This document shows, in pieces, positions 35,826 to 45,008 of a DNA stretch of 64,000 nt. A model generated the notes under the pieces. That model searched no databases, was not told the origin of the DNA, and worked only from the letters and a program-made list of their open reading frames with translations. Made by a program: the position numbers and the translations under genes. Position 1 is the first letter of the stretch. Each line of letters begins with the position of its first letter. This stretch comes from Streptomyces dangxiongensis (GTDB taxonomy: Bacteria > Actinomycetota > Actinomycetes > Streptomycetales > Streptomycetaceae): the NCBI RefSeq assembly GCF_003675325.1, contig NZ_CP033073.1:2604001-2668000 (forward strand). The letters run 5' to 3'.

Positions 35826-36911
35826 TCAGGCGGACCGCTTCCGGGACGGTGTCTTCTTCGGGGCGGGCTTCTTCGCCGTGTCCTTCGCCGTGCTCGTAGC
35901 CGTGTCCTTCGCCGTGTCCTTGGGCGTGCTTCTCGCTGTCGTCGTCTTCCTCGCCGTGCTCTTCGCGGGCGCCGCCGTCTTCTTGGCGCCCTCTCCCGCC
36001 CCGGACGTCGATTTCCGTGCCGTGGCCGGCTTGCCGGCGGTGGCCTTCGTCGTCTTCTTGCCCCCGGTCTCCTTGGGCGCGGCCCGTCCCCGCAGCGGTC
36101 TGACCTCGGCCTCGCCGGTGGCCGCCCCGCGGGACTCGCGGGCCGCCCGCACGCTGTTCTCCAGCGCGGCCATCAGGTCCAGCACCTTGCCGCCGGCGGC
36201 GGGGGCCGGGGCCTCGGGCGGGGCCTCGCCGGCGGCCTTGGCCGCGATGACCTCCTCCAGCGCCTCGCGGTACTCGTCGTGCAGGTCCTTCAGGTCGACC
36301 TCGCCGAGGGTGTCCATGAGGGCGTCCGCGAGGTCGAGTTCCTTGTCGCGGATGGTCACGTCGGCGTCGGGGGCGATGCCCTCGGGGGCCCGTACCTCGT
36401 CGGGCCACAGCAGGCCGTGCATCACGATGGCGTCCCCGACGACCCGCAGCATGCCCAGGCGTTCCCGGCCGCGCAGCGCGTACTTCGCGACGGCGACCTT
36501 GTTGCCGCGCTTGAGGGCCTCGCGCAGGAGGGTGTACGGCTTGGCGGCGGGCGTTCCACCGGCCGCGAGGTAGTACGCCGCGCCCATCTGGAGGGGGTCG
36601 ATCCGGTCGACCGGCACGAAGGCCACGATCTCGATGGTGCGGGCGGCCGGGATGGGCAGGTGGGAGAGGTCCTCGTCGGTGATCGGGATCATCGAACCGT
36701 CGGCGTCCTCGTACGCCTTGCCGATCTCGGCCTGGCTGACCTCGCGGTCCTCCAGTTCGCAGACCTTGCGGTAGCGGATGCGGCCGCTGTCCTCGGTGTG
36801 GATCTGGCGGAAGGAGATGGCGTGGTTCTCCGTGGCGTTCACCAGTTTGACCGGGATGGTGACGAGGCCGAAGGAGATGGCGCCGTTCCAGATCGATCGC
36901 ACGTGCCGCAC
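35826..36911 (-). CDS. ku: Ku DNA end-binding protein
   Basis: 361 residues. The core SIWNGAISFGLVTIPVKLVN and IVAFVPVDRIDPLQMG define bacterial Ku. After about residue 265 a Lys/Ala/Thr-rich tail repeats KDTAK and KKTT motifs, a histone-H1-like extension of the actinobacterial type. Ku rings hold DNA ends and recruit LigD in non-homologous end joining. Two GTG starts are possible (36911 or 36902). The second gives the common start VRSIWNG. It is divergent from the LigD polymerase gene, with 44 bases between them. Confidence 0.95.
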   Translation of the reverse strand: MRHVRSIWNGAISFGLVTIPVKLVNATENHAISFRQIHTEDSGRIRYRKVCELEDREVSQAEIGKAYEDADGSMIPITDEDLSHLPIPAARTIEIVAFVPVDRIDPLQMGAAYYLAAGGTPAAKPYTLLREALKRGNKVAVAKYALRGRERLGMLRVVGDAIVMHGLLWPDEVRAPEGIAPDADVTIRDKELDLADALMDTLGEVDLKDLHDEYREALEEVIAAKAAGEAPPEAPAPAAGGKVLDLMAALENSVRAARESRGAATGEAEVRPLRGRAAPKETGGKKTTKATAGKPATARKSTSGAGEGAKKTAAPAKSTARKTTTARSTPKDTAKDTATSTAKDTAKKPAPKKTPSRKRSA

Positions 36912-36955
36912 CCTGCCTTTCCCGCATTTTCCGGTACATCTGGGATTGTCATCTT

Positions 36956-37843
36956 ATGACGCCTATCACAGAGGTGGAGGGGCGCCGGGTCACGCTCAGC
37001 AACCTGGAGAAGGTGCTGTATCCGGAGACCGGCTTCACCAAAGGGGAGCTGCTGCACTACTACGCGACCACCGCCGGGGCCCTGCTGCCGCACCTGCGCG
37101 ACCGCGCGGTGTCCTTCCTGCGTTATCCGGACGGCCCCGGCGGACAACTGTTCTTCGCCAAGAACGTGCCGCCGGGTACGCCCGAGTGGGTCACGACCGC
37201 GAAGGTGCCGCGCTCGTCGGCGGACAGCCCGGCCCGGATGGTGGTGGTGCAGGACCTGCCCAGCCTGGTGTGGGCGGCGAACCTGGTCACCGAGTTCCAC
37301 ACCCACCAGTGGCTGGTCCAGACACCCGACGAGGCCGACCGGCTGGTGTTCGACCTCGATCCGGGTGCGCCCGCGCACGTCGTGGACTGCTGCGAGGTCG
37401 CCCTGTGGCTGCGTGAGCGGCTCGCCGCCGACGGGATCGAGGCGTACCCGAAGACGGCCGGGTCGAAGGGGCTGCACCTGCTGGCGGCGGTGCGCGGGAG
37501 TTCCTCCGAGCGGACGTCCGAGTACGCGAAGGCGCTGGCCGTGGAGGCGGAGCGGGCGATGCCCCGGCTGGTGGTGCACCGGATGAACAAGAGCCTGCGG
37601 CCCGGGAAGGTCTTCGTCGACTGGAGCCAGAACGCGGCCCGCAAGACCACGGCCACCCCGTACACCGTGCGCGCCCGCCGGGCCCCGCTGGTGTCCACGC
37701 CGGTGACCTGGGAGGAGGTCGCCGACTGCCGCAGCCCCGGTCAGCTTGAGTTCCGGGCCGGGGACATCGCCGCGCGGCTCCAGGACCTCGGTGACCTCAT
37801 GGCCCCGCTGACGGACCCGGCGCGGGCCGCACCCCTGCCCTGA
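36956..37843 (+). CDS. Stand-alone LigD-type polymerase domain for NHEJ
   Basis: 295 residues, the archaeo-eukaryotic primase fold only. Metal-binding FDLDPG, the conserved HRMNKSLRPGKVFVDWSQN segment (19 residues) and TKGELLHYY near the start are present. There is no nuclease or ligase domain, so ligation must come from another gene. It fills or adds ribonucleotides at broken ends bound by Ku. It is divergent from ku with a 44-bp shared promoter. Gene-name use varies (ligD-pol), so no symbol is given. Confidence 0.93.
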   Translation: MTPITEVEGRRVTLSNLEKVLYPETGFTKGELLHYYATTAGALLPHLRDRAVSFLRYPDGPGGQLFFAKNVPPGTPEWVTTAKVPRSSADSPARMVVVQDLPSLVWAANLVTEFHTHQWLVQTPDEADRLVFDLDPGAPAHVVDCCEVALWLRERLAADGIEAYPKTAGSKGLHLLAAVRGSSSERTSEYAKALAVEAERAMPRLVVHRMNKSLRPGKVFVDWSQNAARKTTATPYTVRARRAPLVSTPVTWEEVADCRSPGQLEFRAGDIAARLQDLGDLMAPLTDPARAAPLP

Positions 37844-37868
37844 CCCGCGCCCGGGGCGGGCGGTCCCG

Positions 37869-38672
37869 CTACACCCTCCCCCAGGTGTTCCGGTCCCGTG
37901 CCATCCCGTGCAGGGCCTCCACGTCCGCCGGCTTGAGGACCCCGCCCAGCCGGGCCAGGTCCGCCAGCTCGGTGTCCCGCAGGATCCGTACCCGGTACGG
38001 CTCCGCGGTCACGGTCACCTCGGCCGGGGCGGTGAGGACCAGCACCGGGCGGACCTCGGCGGTCAGGGCGTACGAGGCGCGGTCGGCGTCGGCGCGCAGG
38101 CGGCGCAGCAGCGGCTCGGCCGCGCGGCGGCCCAGGCCGACCATGGGGTCGGCGACCAGGACGCGCGTCCTGCGGGCGTCCAGGGCGTGGACGGCGAACA
38201 GGCCGCCGGGGCCGATCACCAGGTGGTGGATGCGGTCGCCGCCGGGCAGCGGGACGGAGTGCAGGGTGTGCCAGCCGGCGCCCTCCAGTCCGTCCAGTGT
38301 CTCGCCGGTGCTCTGCTCGGCGGCCAGGGCGCGCCGGCGGGGGTCGGGGCGCAGCCGGTGGGCGGGGCCGGGGTCGCGGTCGAGAGCGACGAGCAGGGCC
38401 TCGCCGGGACGGTTGGGGGCCAGGTCGTCGTCCGGGTGCAGGGTCAGCCGGGCGAGTTCCGCGGGGGTCGGGACCGGGGGCGGGCCCACGGTGACCGGGC
38501 CGGTGAGGAAGGGCCGCAGGGCGTGCAGCACGGCGTCCCTGCTGTCCTCGCCGAGCAGGTTGACCCGGCCGGTCTCACGGTCGTACCAGGCGACGTTGCT
38601 TCCGTCCGCGCGGCAGACGTACAGCCGTTCCCTGCCGTGCCGGCCGGCCGGCACCACGCGCAGTCCGCTCAT
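37869..38672 (-). CDS. NERD domain protein
   Basis: 267 residues. Residues about 115-240 match the nuclease-related domain (GLEGAGWHTLHSVPLPGGDR, HLVIGPGGLFAVHALD), including the predicted glutamate/aspartate pocket region around the DPMVGLGRRAAEPLLRRLRA segment. The N-terminal half has a short DGSNVAWYDRETGRVNLL region typical of actinobacterial members. No membrane segment. A nuclease activity is predicted for the family but not shown here. It converges on the LigD polymerase gene 25 bases away, which is suggestive of a DNA-repair association. Confidence 0.85.
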   Translation of the reverse strand: MSGLRVVPAGRHGRERLYVCRADGSNVAWYDRETGRVNLLGEDSRDAVLHALRPFLTGPVTVGPPPVPTPAELARLTLHPDDDLAPNRPGEALLVALDRDPGPAHRLRPDPRRRALAAEQSTGETLDGLEGAGWHTLHSVPLPGGDRIHHLVIGPGGLFAVHALDARRTRVLVADPMVGLGRRAAEPLLRRLRADADRASYALTAEVRPVLVLTAPAEVTVTAEPYRVRILRDTELADLARLGGVLKPADVEALHGMARDRNTWGRV

Positions 38673-38773
38673 GTGCCATCACCCCTCGACCATGGGAACA
38701 GGCGGGGTGCTCCCGGGGCAAGACCGGTTACCGTGGAGGACGGCCCCCGTGAGGGGGAGTTGGGGAGGCACCG

Positions 38774-39280
38774 GTGCGGACCCGCGGAAAGCAGCCCGAC
38801 GTACCGGCGCCGGAGAGCCCGTGGAACGAGATCGTGCCCGGCCTGTGGATGGGCGGACACGAGTTCCGGGGCCGTTCCGGACGCCTGGAGTCCGTCGTCG
38901 TGCGTGACGAGTTCGATGTGGTGCAGACCCTGCTGCGGCTGCCGGGGTACGGGCCCGATCCGGGCGTGGAGCACCATGTGTGGCCGATTCCGGACGGGCC
39001 GCTGGACGGGACGCAGCTCGCCGGGGTGATGCGGCTGGCACGGGCCGTGGACGAGGCGCTGGACGCCGGGCGCCGGGTGCTGGTGCGCTGCTGTCACGGG
39101 TACAACCGGTCGGGGCTGGTCATCGGGCACGCCCTGGTGCGGCGGGGTGAGCGGGCCGACGAGGCCATCCGGCTGATCCGCGCCCGGCGCTCGGCGTGGG
39201 CGCTGCACAACGAGCTGTTCGTGGCGTACCTGCGGGCGGGCCTGCCGACCGTGCGGCTGCTGGAGGAGCTGGCCGAGTAG
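38774..39280 (+). CDS. Dual-specificity protein phosphatase family protein
   Basis: 168 residues. The CX5R loop reads RCCHGYNRSG, with the first Cys as nucleophile and the Arg four residues after His. The upstream general acid may be the Asp in PIPDGPL. The usual HC pair before the loop is RC here. GGGGAGG lies 5 bases before the GTG start. The substrate (phosphoprotein or phosphoinositide-like) is unknown. It stands alone between NERD and the lipoprotein gene. Confidence 0.88.
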   Translation: MRTRGKQPDVPAPESPWNEIVPGLWMGGHEFRGRSGRLESVVVRDEFDVVQTLLRLPGYGPDPGVEHHVWPIPDGPLDGTQLAGVMRLARAVDEALDAGRRVLVRCCHGYNRSGLVIGHALVRRGERADEAIRLIRARRSAWALHNELFVAYLRAGLPTVRLLEELAE

Positions 39281-39402
39281 CCGCCCCCTCCCCCGGCGTC
39301 CCGTGCCGTGCGGGGAGCGGGCGGTCGGCACAGGCTGGGCACGTACCCCCGCGTACCCACGAATTAAGGTGGCGGGGATCGAACCCGACGCCCAGGAGCA
39401 CC

Positions 39403-40188
39403 GTGCCAGCCCGTCGTCCCGCGCGCACCGCCCTCGCCGTGACCGCCGTCGTCCTGCTCTCGGCGACGGCGTCGGCCTGCGGGGACACCGGCGGGCTGCG
39501 GGGCGCCGGGTCGACCCCGGCCGCCGCCGGCCCCGTGAAGCTCTGGCCCGGACTGCGGCCGGCGGCCAGCCCGGCCTACCCGTACGACGTGGCCACCCGG
39601 GAGACGGTGAAGGGCGTGGCCGTGCCGGGGGACGACATCCGGAAGGTGGATCCGGTGGACGTCGTCGAGGCGGAGCTGAAGGCGCACCCGGCCGACTACG
39701 GGCCGAAGGGCACCTACCACGCCACCGTGGACCGGATGAAGGAGTGCCGTCCGGGGCGTGACCGGGCCCGCTGTCCGCTGCTGGAGCCGTACTACCGGGA
39801 CCTCACCGGGGACGGCCGGCCGGACCTGACGCTCGGTTTCCGGTTGTACCCGACGAACCAGACGGGGGTGCGCGTCTACACCGTCGAGAAGCACGCGCTG
39901 GTGCAGGTGCTGGCCGACAACGACGCGATCACCGGGGTGGAGCTGGCCGGCCGGGCGCTGATCGAACGCTCGCCGGCCGACATCTCGGGCTACGAGTACC
40001 GCACCACCTGGGTGTGGGACCCGGGCCAGCGCGCGATGGTGTTCTCCCGCGACGAGTACCTGCACATCGGTGACGGCCGGCACGGCAGGACGCCGTCCGC
40101 GTCGCCGTCCGTGTCCCCGTCGGCCCCGCCCGAGTCACCGTCGGCCCCGTCGACTCCGTCCGTGTCGCCTTCCGCGAGCGGGCGATGA
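39403..40188 (+). CDS. Putative lipoprotein coupled to a histidine kinase
   Basis: 261 residues. The N-terminus RRPARTALAVTAVVLLSATA ends in SAC, a lipobox-like cleavage site at about Cys27. The body carries DLTGDGRPDLTLGF, an EF-hand-like or FG-GAP-like acidic motif, and a Ser/Pro-rich C-terminus (PSASPSVSPSAPPESPS). AGGAG lies 4 bases before the GTG. The stop overlaps the kinase start (ATGA). This pairing suggests an outside sensor or inhibitor of the kinase, as CseA is for CseC, but the resemblance is only in layout. Confidence 0.78.
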   Translation: MPARRPARTALAVTAVVLLSATASACGDTGGLRGAGSTPAAAGPVKLWPGLRPAASPAYPYDVATRETVKGVAVPGDDIRKVDPVDVVEAELKAHPADYGPKGTYHATVDRMKECRPGRDRARCPLLEPYYRDLTGDGRPDLTLGFRLYPTNQTGVRVYTVEKHALVQVLADNDAITGVELAGRALIERSPADISGYEYRTTWVWDPGQRAMVFSRDEYLHIGDGRHGRTPSASPSVSPSAPPESPSAPSTPSVSPSASGR

Positions 40189-41429
40189 GGCCCGCGCTGC
40201 CCCACTGGGCCGGGACGCTCGCCGTCAAGGCCGCCGCGTTCATCACGGTGATGTGCTGTGCGCTGGCCGCGCTGCTCGGCGTGCTGGTGCACGTCTCGGT
40301 GACCAACCAGACCGTGGGGCAGGCCCGCGACCTGGCGCTGTCCCGGCTGACCGACGCGAGCCGGGCGTACGAGGCCGGGGACACCCTGCTGCCGGGCGCC
40401 GCGGTGGACCCCGCGGGGCTGCCCGCGCCGCTGCGGACGCTGGCGCTCTCCGGGGAGCGCGGCACGATGGTCTCGACGTACCGGGGACGCCCGACCATGT
40501 GGGCGGCGGGGCCCGTGGCCGGGCGCCGGGCGCTGGGCGTGGAGGTCGACTACTCGCAGCAGTCCCGCACCATCGCCGGCCTCGACCAGTCGATCCTGTG
40601 GTCGTCGGGGCTCGCCATCGGGGCGACCGTGCTGGTCGGCGCGTTCGCGGTGACCCGGGTGACCGGGCGGCTGCACGGTACCGCGCGGGTGGCCCGGCGG
40701 ATCAGCGCGGGCGACCTGGACGCCCGGGTGAAGGATCCGCGGACGAAGGATCCGACCCGGCCGCAGGACGAGGTGGCGACGGTGGCCGCGGCCCTGGACT
40801 CGATGGCCTCGTCGTTGCAGGGCAAGCTGCTGAGCGAGCAGCGGTTCACCGCGGACGTGGCGCACGAGCTGCGCACCCCGCTCACCGGGCTGCACGCGGC
40901 GGCGGAGCTGCTGCCGCCGGGCCGGCCGACGGAGCTGGTGCGGGACCGGGTGGCGGCACTGCGCACGCTCACCGAGGACCTGCTGGAGATCTCCCGGCTG
41001 GACACCGGGCGGGAGCGGCTGGAGGCCGACACGGAGGAGCTGGGGGCGCTGGCCGGGCGGGTGGTGCGGGCGTCGGGTACGGAGACGGAGGTGCGGGTCC
41101 TGCGGGACGCGCGGGTGGAGACGGACCGGCGGCGCCTGGAGCGGGTGCTGGGGAACCTGGTGGCCAACGCGCACCGGCACGGTCGCCCTCCGGTGGTGCT
41201 GACGGTGGACGGGCCCGTGGTGACGGTGCGGGATCACGGCGGCGGGTTCCCGGAGTACCTGTTGGCGCACGGGCCACAGCGGTTCCGTACGGAGGGCGGG
41301 GCCAGGGGCCACGGGCTCGGGCTGACCATCGCCTCGGGGCAGGCGGAGGTGCTGGGGGCACGACTCTCGTTCGCCGACGCGGTGGACGGGGGTGCGGTCG
41401 CCACGCTGACGCTGCCCGGCGGCGAGTAG
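40185..41429 (+). CDS. Sensor histidine kinase without an adjacent response regulator
   Basis: 414 residues with two membrane segments (about 18-38 and 138-160) flanking an extracellular loop of about 100 residues, a HAMP linker, an H-box ADVAHELRTPLTG with His near 226, an N-box LGNLVANAHRHG near 323, and ATP-lid motifs DHGGGF and GHGLGL. Everything needed for autophosphorylation is visible. Neither neighbour is a response regulator: the lipoprotein precedes it and a small SH3-like protein follows. The orphan receiver protein ending at 27017 is far away and in another unit. Confidence 0.92.
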   Translation: MRPALPHWAGTLAVKAAAFITVMCCALAALLGVLVHVSVTNQTVGQARDLALSRLTDASRAYEAGDTLLPGAAVDPAGLPAPLRTLALSGERGTMVSTYRGRPTMWAAGPVAGRRALGVEVDYSQQSRTIAGLDQSILWSSGLAIGATVLVGAFAVTRVTGRLHGTARVARRISAGDLDARVKDPRTKDPTRPQDEVATVAAALDSMASSLQGKLLSEQRFTADVAHELRTPLTGLHAAAELLPPGRPTELVRDRVAALRTLTEDLLEISRLDTGRERLEADTEELGALAGRVVRASGTETEVRVLRDARVETDRRRLERVLGNLVANAHRHGRPPVVLTVDGPVVTVRDHGGGFPEYLLAHGPQRFRTEGGARGHGLGLTIASGQAEVLGARLSFADAVDGGAVATLTLPGGE

Positions 41430-41445
41430 CGCTCGGGGCGCGGGT

Positions 41446-41460
41446 GCCTCCTGGTGAGGC
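41446..41460 (+). terminator. Small hairpin after the kinase gene
   Basis: GCCTC-CTGGT-GAGGC, a 5-bp stem 16 bases past the stop. Weak. The remaining sequence to 41688 holds the promoter of the next gene and nothing else I recognise. Confidence 0.3.
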
Positions 41461-41688
41461 GCGGGACGGGTGTGGGGTGCTCGCGCGGTTTCTCCTCGCC
41501 CCGTCCGGGGCCCGCCGGTCCGTGCGCGTGCCGTGCGCGTCGCGTGGCCGCCCCTCGCGCCGGCCGCGGTCGCCCCGTGTGCCGTTCCCCGCGCCGGCCC
41601 GTTGGGCGCAGCAAAAAGGGCAGCCTTCCGGGAGGCCTCCTAATGTGGCGGTTGGCCCGGTTCCGCCCCTTTTCTCGGAGGTACCCCC

Positions 41689-42087
41689 ATGCGCCTGCGC
41701 CGCTCCCTCACCCGGTGTCTCGCCGTGGCCGTCGCCACCGGGGTCCTGGCCGGCGGCGTCGCGGTCGCGCCGGCCGTGGCCGACGACGGCCGGGGAACGG
41801 ACGATGCCGGGTCGCGGCGCACGACGACCGCGGCGCACGACGACGACAGCGGGCCCTATCAGGGTGTCGTCACCGCCCGGGGCGGCCTGTGGCTGCGCGA
41901 CCGGCCGGACCGGGGCAGCCGGCGGGTGCGGCTCGTGCCGGAGGGGGAGACCGTGTCGGTCTTCTGCAAGACGGGCGGCGAGCCCGTGCGCGGCAACCCG
42001 CTCTGGTACCTGCTCACGGACGGCACCTGGGCCTGGGGCCCGGCCGCCTACATCCGGAACGTCGGCCCCGCGCCACGCTGGTGCTGA
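41689..42087 (+). CDS. Small secreted SH3-like domain protein
   Basis: 132 residues. A Sec signal (MRLRRSLTRCLAVAVATGVL ending AVA-DD, cleavage near residue 31) precedes a short Asp/Thr-rich linker and a bacterial SH3-like domain (VVTARGGLWLRDRPDRGSRR, EGETVSVFCKTGG, WYLLTDGTWAWGPAAYI). Two cysteines may form a disulfide. GGAGG lies 7 bases before the ATG. Such domains bind wall peptides. Extracellular, wall-associated role inferred. Confidence 0.85.
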   Translation: MRLRRSLTRCLAVAVATGVLAGGVAVAPAVADDGRGTDDAGSRRTTTAAHDDDSGPYQGVVTARGGLWLRDRPDRGSRRVRLVPEGETVSVFCKTGGEPVRGNPLWYLLTDGTWAWGPAAYIRNVGPAPRWC

Positions 42088-42139
42088 CGCGGCCGTCACA
42101 CAACACCCACAAGTCGTCCCGTTTCGGTAGGTTCCGGGC

Positions 42140-43501
42140 ATGACGAAGGCCGGAACCACCGTGGCGGCGGCCCCCGCTCCCGTACGCGCCCCCCGCCTCC
42201 CCCGGCGCCGGGGCATCGAACTCGCCCTGATCGTGCTGGCCGTCCTGTTGTCCGTGTACGGCTACTGCGCCGTGGGGCTGGCGCGCACCGGCTCCGTCCC
42301 GCCCGGTGCCGTCGGCTACGGCGCCGGACTCGGCGTGCTCGCCCTGTTCGCTCATCTCGCGGTGCGGATCAGGGCGCCGTACGCCGATCCGCTGCCGCTG
42401 CCCATCGGGGTGCTGCTCAACGGGCTCGGGCTGGTGCTGATCTACCGGCTGGACCTGGAGACGCCCGGCGACCGGGCGGCCCCCACCCAGCTCGTGTGGT
42501 CCACGCTCGGGATCGGGTTGTTCATCGGCGTCGTCCTGGTGCTGCGCGACCACCGGGTGCTCCAGCGCTACGCGTACGTGTGCGTGGTGGCCGCCCTGGT
42601 CCTGCTGGCGCTGCCGATCCTGTTCCCCGCGGTGAACGGCGCCCGGATCTGGATCCGGATCGCCGGGTTCTCCATCCAGCCGGGCGAGTTCGCGAAGGTG
42701 CTGCTCGCGGTGTTCTTCGCCGCCTATCTCGCCGCCAACCGCAGCGCGCTCGCGTTCACCGGCCGCCGGCTGTGGCGGATGCAGTTCCCGACCGGCCGGG
42801 TGCTCGGGCCGATCGTGACGATCTGGGTGGTGAGCGTGGGGGTGCTGGTGCTGGAGCGGGATCTCGGGACCTCGCTGCTGTTCTTCGGGCTGTTCGTGGT
42901 GCTGCTGTACGTGGCCACCGGGCGGACCGGCTGGATCGCGGTCGGGCTGCTGCTGGCCGTGGTCGGCGCCGTCGCCGTGGGGCGGCTGGAGCCGCATGTC
43001 AACGGGCGGATCGAGGACTGGCTGCACCCGTTCGCCACGATCCAGGCCGGGCAGGGCCCCAACCAGCTCGCCCAGTCCCTGTTCGCCTTCGCCGCCGGCG
43101 GCGTCCTCGGCACGGGGCTGGGGCTCGGGCACTCCATCCTGATCGGCTTCGCCACCAAGTCGGACTTCATCCTGGCGACCGCCGGGGAGGAGCTGGGCCT
43201 CGCGGGTCTCGCGGCCATCGTGCTGCTGTACGCCCTGCTGGTGGAGCGTGGCTACCGGGCGGGCCTGGCGCTGCGCGAGCCCTTCGGCCGGCTCCTCGCG
43301 GTCGGGCTGGCCTCGATCGTGGCGCTGCAGGTGTTCGTGATCGCGGGCGGGGTGACCGGGCTGATCCCGCTGACCGGGATGGCGATGCCGTTCCTCGCCC
43401 AGGGCGGCTCCTCGGTGGTCACCAACTGGGCGATCGTGGCGCTGCTGATCCGGGTGAGCGACTCTGCGCGCAGTCAGTACGACGGCCGGGAGGCGCCGTG
43501 A
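42140..43501 (+). CDS. FtsW/RodA/SpoVE-family (SEDS) peptidoglycan polymerase
   Basis: 453 residues with about ten membrane segments. SEDS hallmarks include FSIQPGEFAKVLLAVF, VLERDLGTSLLFFGLFV, LFAFAAGGVLGTGLG and the catalytic-loop Asp region in KSDFILATAGEELG. These enzymes polymerise lipid II glycan strands together with a cognate class B PBP. The next gene encodes one, overlapping by GTGA. Pairing outside the dcw cluster suggests a growth- or sporulation-specific pair rather than the divisome copy. Confidence 0.94.
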   Translation: MTKAGTTVAAAPAPVRAPRLPRRRGIELALIVLAVLLSVYGYCAVGLARTGSVPPGAVGYGAGLGVLALFAHLAVRIRAPYADPLPLPIGVLLNGLGLVLIYRLDLETPGDRAAPTQLVWSTLGIGLFIGVVLVLRDHRVLQRYAYVCVVAALVLLALPILFPAVNGARIWIRIAGFSIQPGEFAKVLLAVFFAAYLAANRSALAFTGRRLWRMQFPTGRVLGPIVTIWVVSVGVLVLERDLGTSLLFFGLFVVLLYVATGRTGWIAVGLLLAVVGAVAVGRLEPHVNGRIEDWLHPFATIQAGQGPNQLAQSLFAFAAGGVLGTGLGLGHSILIGFATKSDFILATAGEELGLAGLAAIVLLYALLVERGYRAGLALREPFGRLLAVGLASIVALQVFVIAGGVTGLIPLTGMAMPFLAQGGSSVVTNWAIVALLIRVSDSARSQYDGREAP

Positions 43502-44994
43502 CCGAGTACGGGAGCCTGCCGGAGCACGGGCGCCCGATGGCGAAGTACATCCGGCACGCCTGCGCGTTCTGCGCCCTGCTGCTGGCGGCGCTGCTGGTCA
43601 ACGCGACCCGCGTACAGGTCGTGCAGTCCGGGCAGTACGCCGGCAGCCCCGCCGACCGCCGGGCCACGATCGCCCGGTACCAGCAGCCGCGCGGCGACAT
43701 CCTGGTGGGCGGCGAGCCGGTCACCGGCTCCGTGGACACCGGCGAGCAACTGCGCTTCGAACGCAGCTACGTGGACGGCCCGTTGTACGCGCCGGTCACC
43801 GGTTTCGCCTCGCAGACGTACGGCACCACGTATCTGGAGCACGCCGAGGACGGGGTGCTCGCCGGCACGGATCCGTTGCTGTCGGCGCTGCCGCTGTGGA
43901 AGGACGTGACGCGCGCGCCGAACCGCGGCGGGGACGTCGTCACGACGCTGAACCGCCGGGCGCAGGAGGCCGCGTACCGGGGGCTGGCCGGCCGCAAGGG
44001 CGCGGTGGCCGCCCTGGACCCGGCCACGGGCCGCGTCCTGGCACTGGTGACCAGCCCGTCGTACGACCCGGCCGAGCTGTCCGGCAACAGCGAGGCGGTG
44101 GCCTCGGCGTGGTCCCGGCTCAACAGTGACCCGGAGAAGCCGATGCTGAACCGGGCGGTACGGCAGACCTATCCGCCGGGGTCGACGTTCAAGGTGGTCA
44201 CCGCGGCGGCGGCGCTGGACGCGGGCGTGGTCACGGACCTGGACGCGCACACCGACTCCCCCGACCCCTACCGGCTGCCCGGCACCACGACCCGGCTGAC
44301 CAACGAGGGCGACGGCTGCGTGGACGCCTCGGTGCGTGACGCGTTCGAATGGTCCTGCAATACGGTGTTCGCCAAGCTGGGCGTGGACGTGGGCGTGCGG
44401 GACATGGCGGCCACGGCACAGGCGTTCGGGTTCAACGACCCCGATCTGCGCATCCCTTTCGCCGCGGCGCCCAGCACCTTCGACAGCCGGGTGGACCGGG
44501 CGCAGCTAGCGCTGTCCTCGATCGGGCAGTACAACACGCGGGCCACGCCGCTGCAGATGGCGATGGTCGCTGCGGCGGTCGCCGACGGGGGCCAACTGCG
44601 GCCGCCGTATCTGGTGGAGCGCACCACCCGGCACGGCGGCGAGACGGTCACCGGCAGCGCGGCCCGTCCGGGGCGGCAGGTGATGCGGCCGTCGACGGCC
44701 GCCCGGCTGAGGGAGCTGATGGCCGGCGTGGTCGAGGAGGGCACCGGCACCCGTGCCGCCATTCCCGGCGCGATCGTCGGCGGCAAGACCGGCACCGCCC
44801 AGCACGGGGTGGGCAACTCGGGTGTGCCGTACGCCTGGTTCCTCTCCTGGGCGCAGTCCGTGGACGCGCCGGAGCCGCAGGTGGCGGTCGCGGTGGTGGT
44901 GGAGGACGCCTCGGCGGACCGGGGCGAGATCAGCGGGGGCGGGGACGCGGCGCCGATCGCGAAGGAGGTGATGCGGGCGGTTCTCGCGGGCTGA
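43498..44994 (+). CDS. Class B penicillin-binding protein (transpeptidase)
   Basis: 498 residues from GTG. An ATG 13 codons later is an alternative start. A short cytoplasmic part and one membrane anchor (CAFCALLLAALLVN) precede a dimerisation domain and the transpeptidase. Catalytic SxxK is STFK near residue 228, SxN is SCN near residue 286 and KTGT is in GGKTGTAQH near residue 428. It crosslinks peptidoglycan and couples with the upstream SEDS polymerase. Confidence 0.94.
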   Translation: MTEYGSLPEHGRPMAKYIRHACAFCALLLAALLVNATRVQVVQSGQYAGSPADRRATIARYQQPRGDILVGGEPVTGSVDTGEQLRFERSYVDGPLYAPVTGFASQTYGTTYLEHAEDGVLAGTDPLLSALPLWKDVTRAPNRGGDVVTTLNRRAQEAAYRGLAGRKGAVAALDPATGRVLALVTSPSYDPAELSGNSEAVASAWSRLNSDPEKPMLNRAVRQTYPPGSTFKVVTAAAALDAGVVTDLDAHTDSPDPYRLPGTTTRLTNEGDGCVDASVRDAFEWSCNTVFAKLGVDVGVRDMAATAQAFGFNDPDLRIPFAAAPSTFDSRVDRAQLALSSIGQYNTRATPLQMAMVAAAVADGGQLRPPYLVERTTRHGGETVTGSAARPGRQVMRPSTAARLRELMAGVVEEGTGTRAAIPGAIVGGKTGTAQHGVGNSGVPYAWFLSWAQSVDAPEPQVAVAVVVEDASADRGEISGGGDAAPIAKEVMRAVLAG

Positions 44995-45008
44995 GACGGG
45001 GGGGACCG

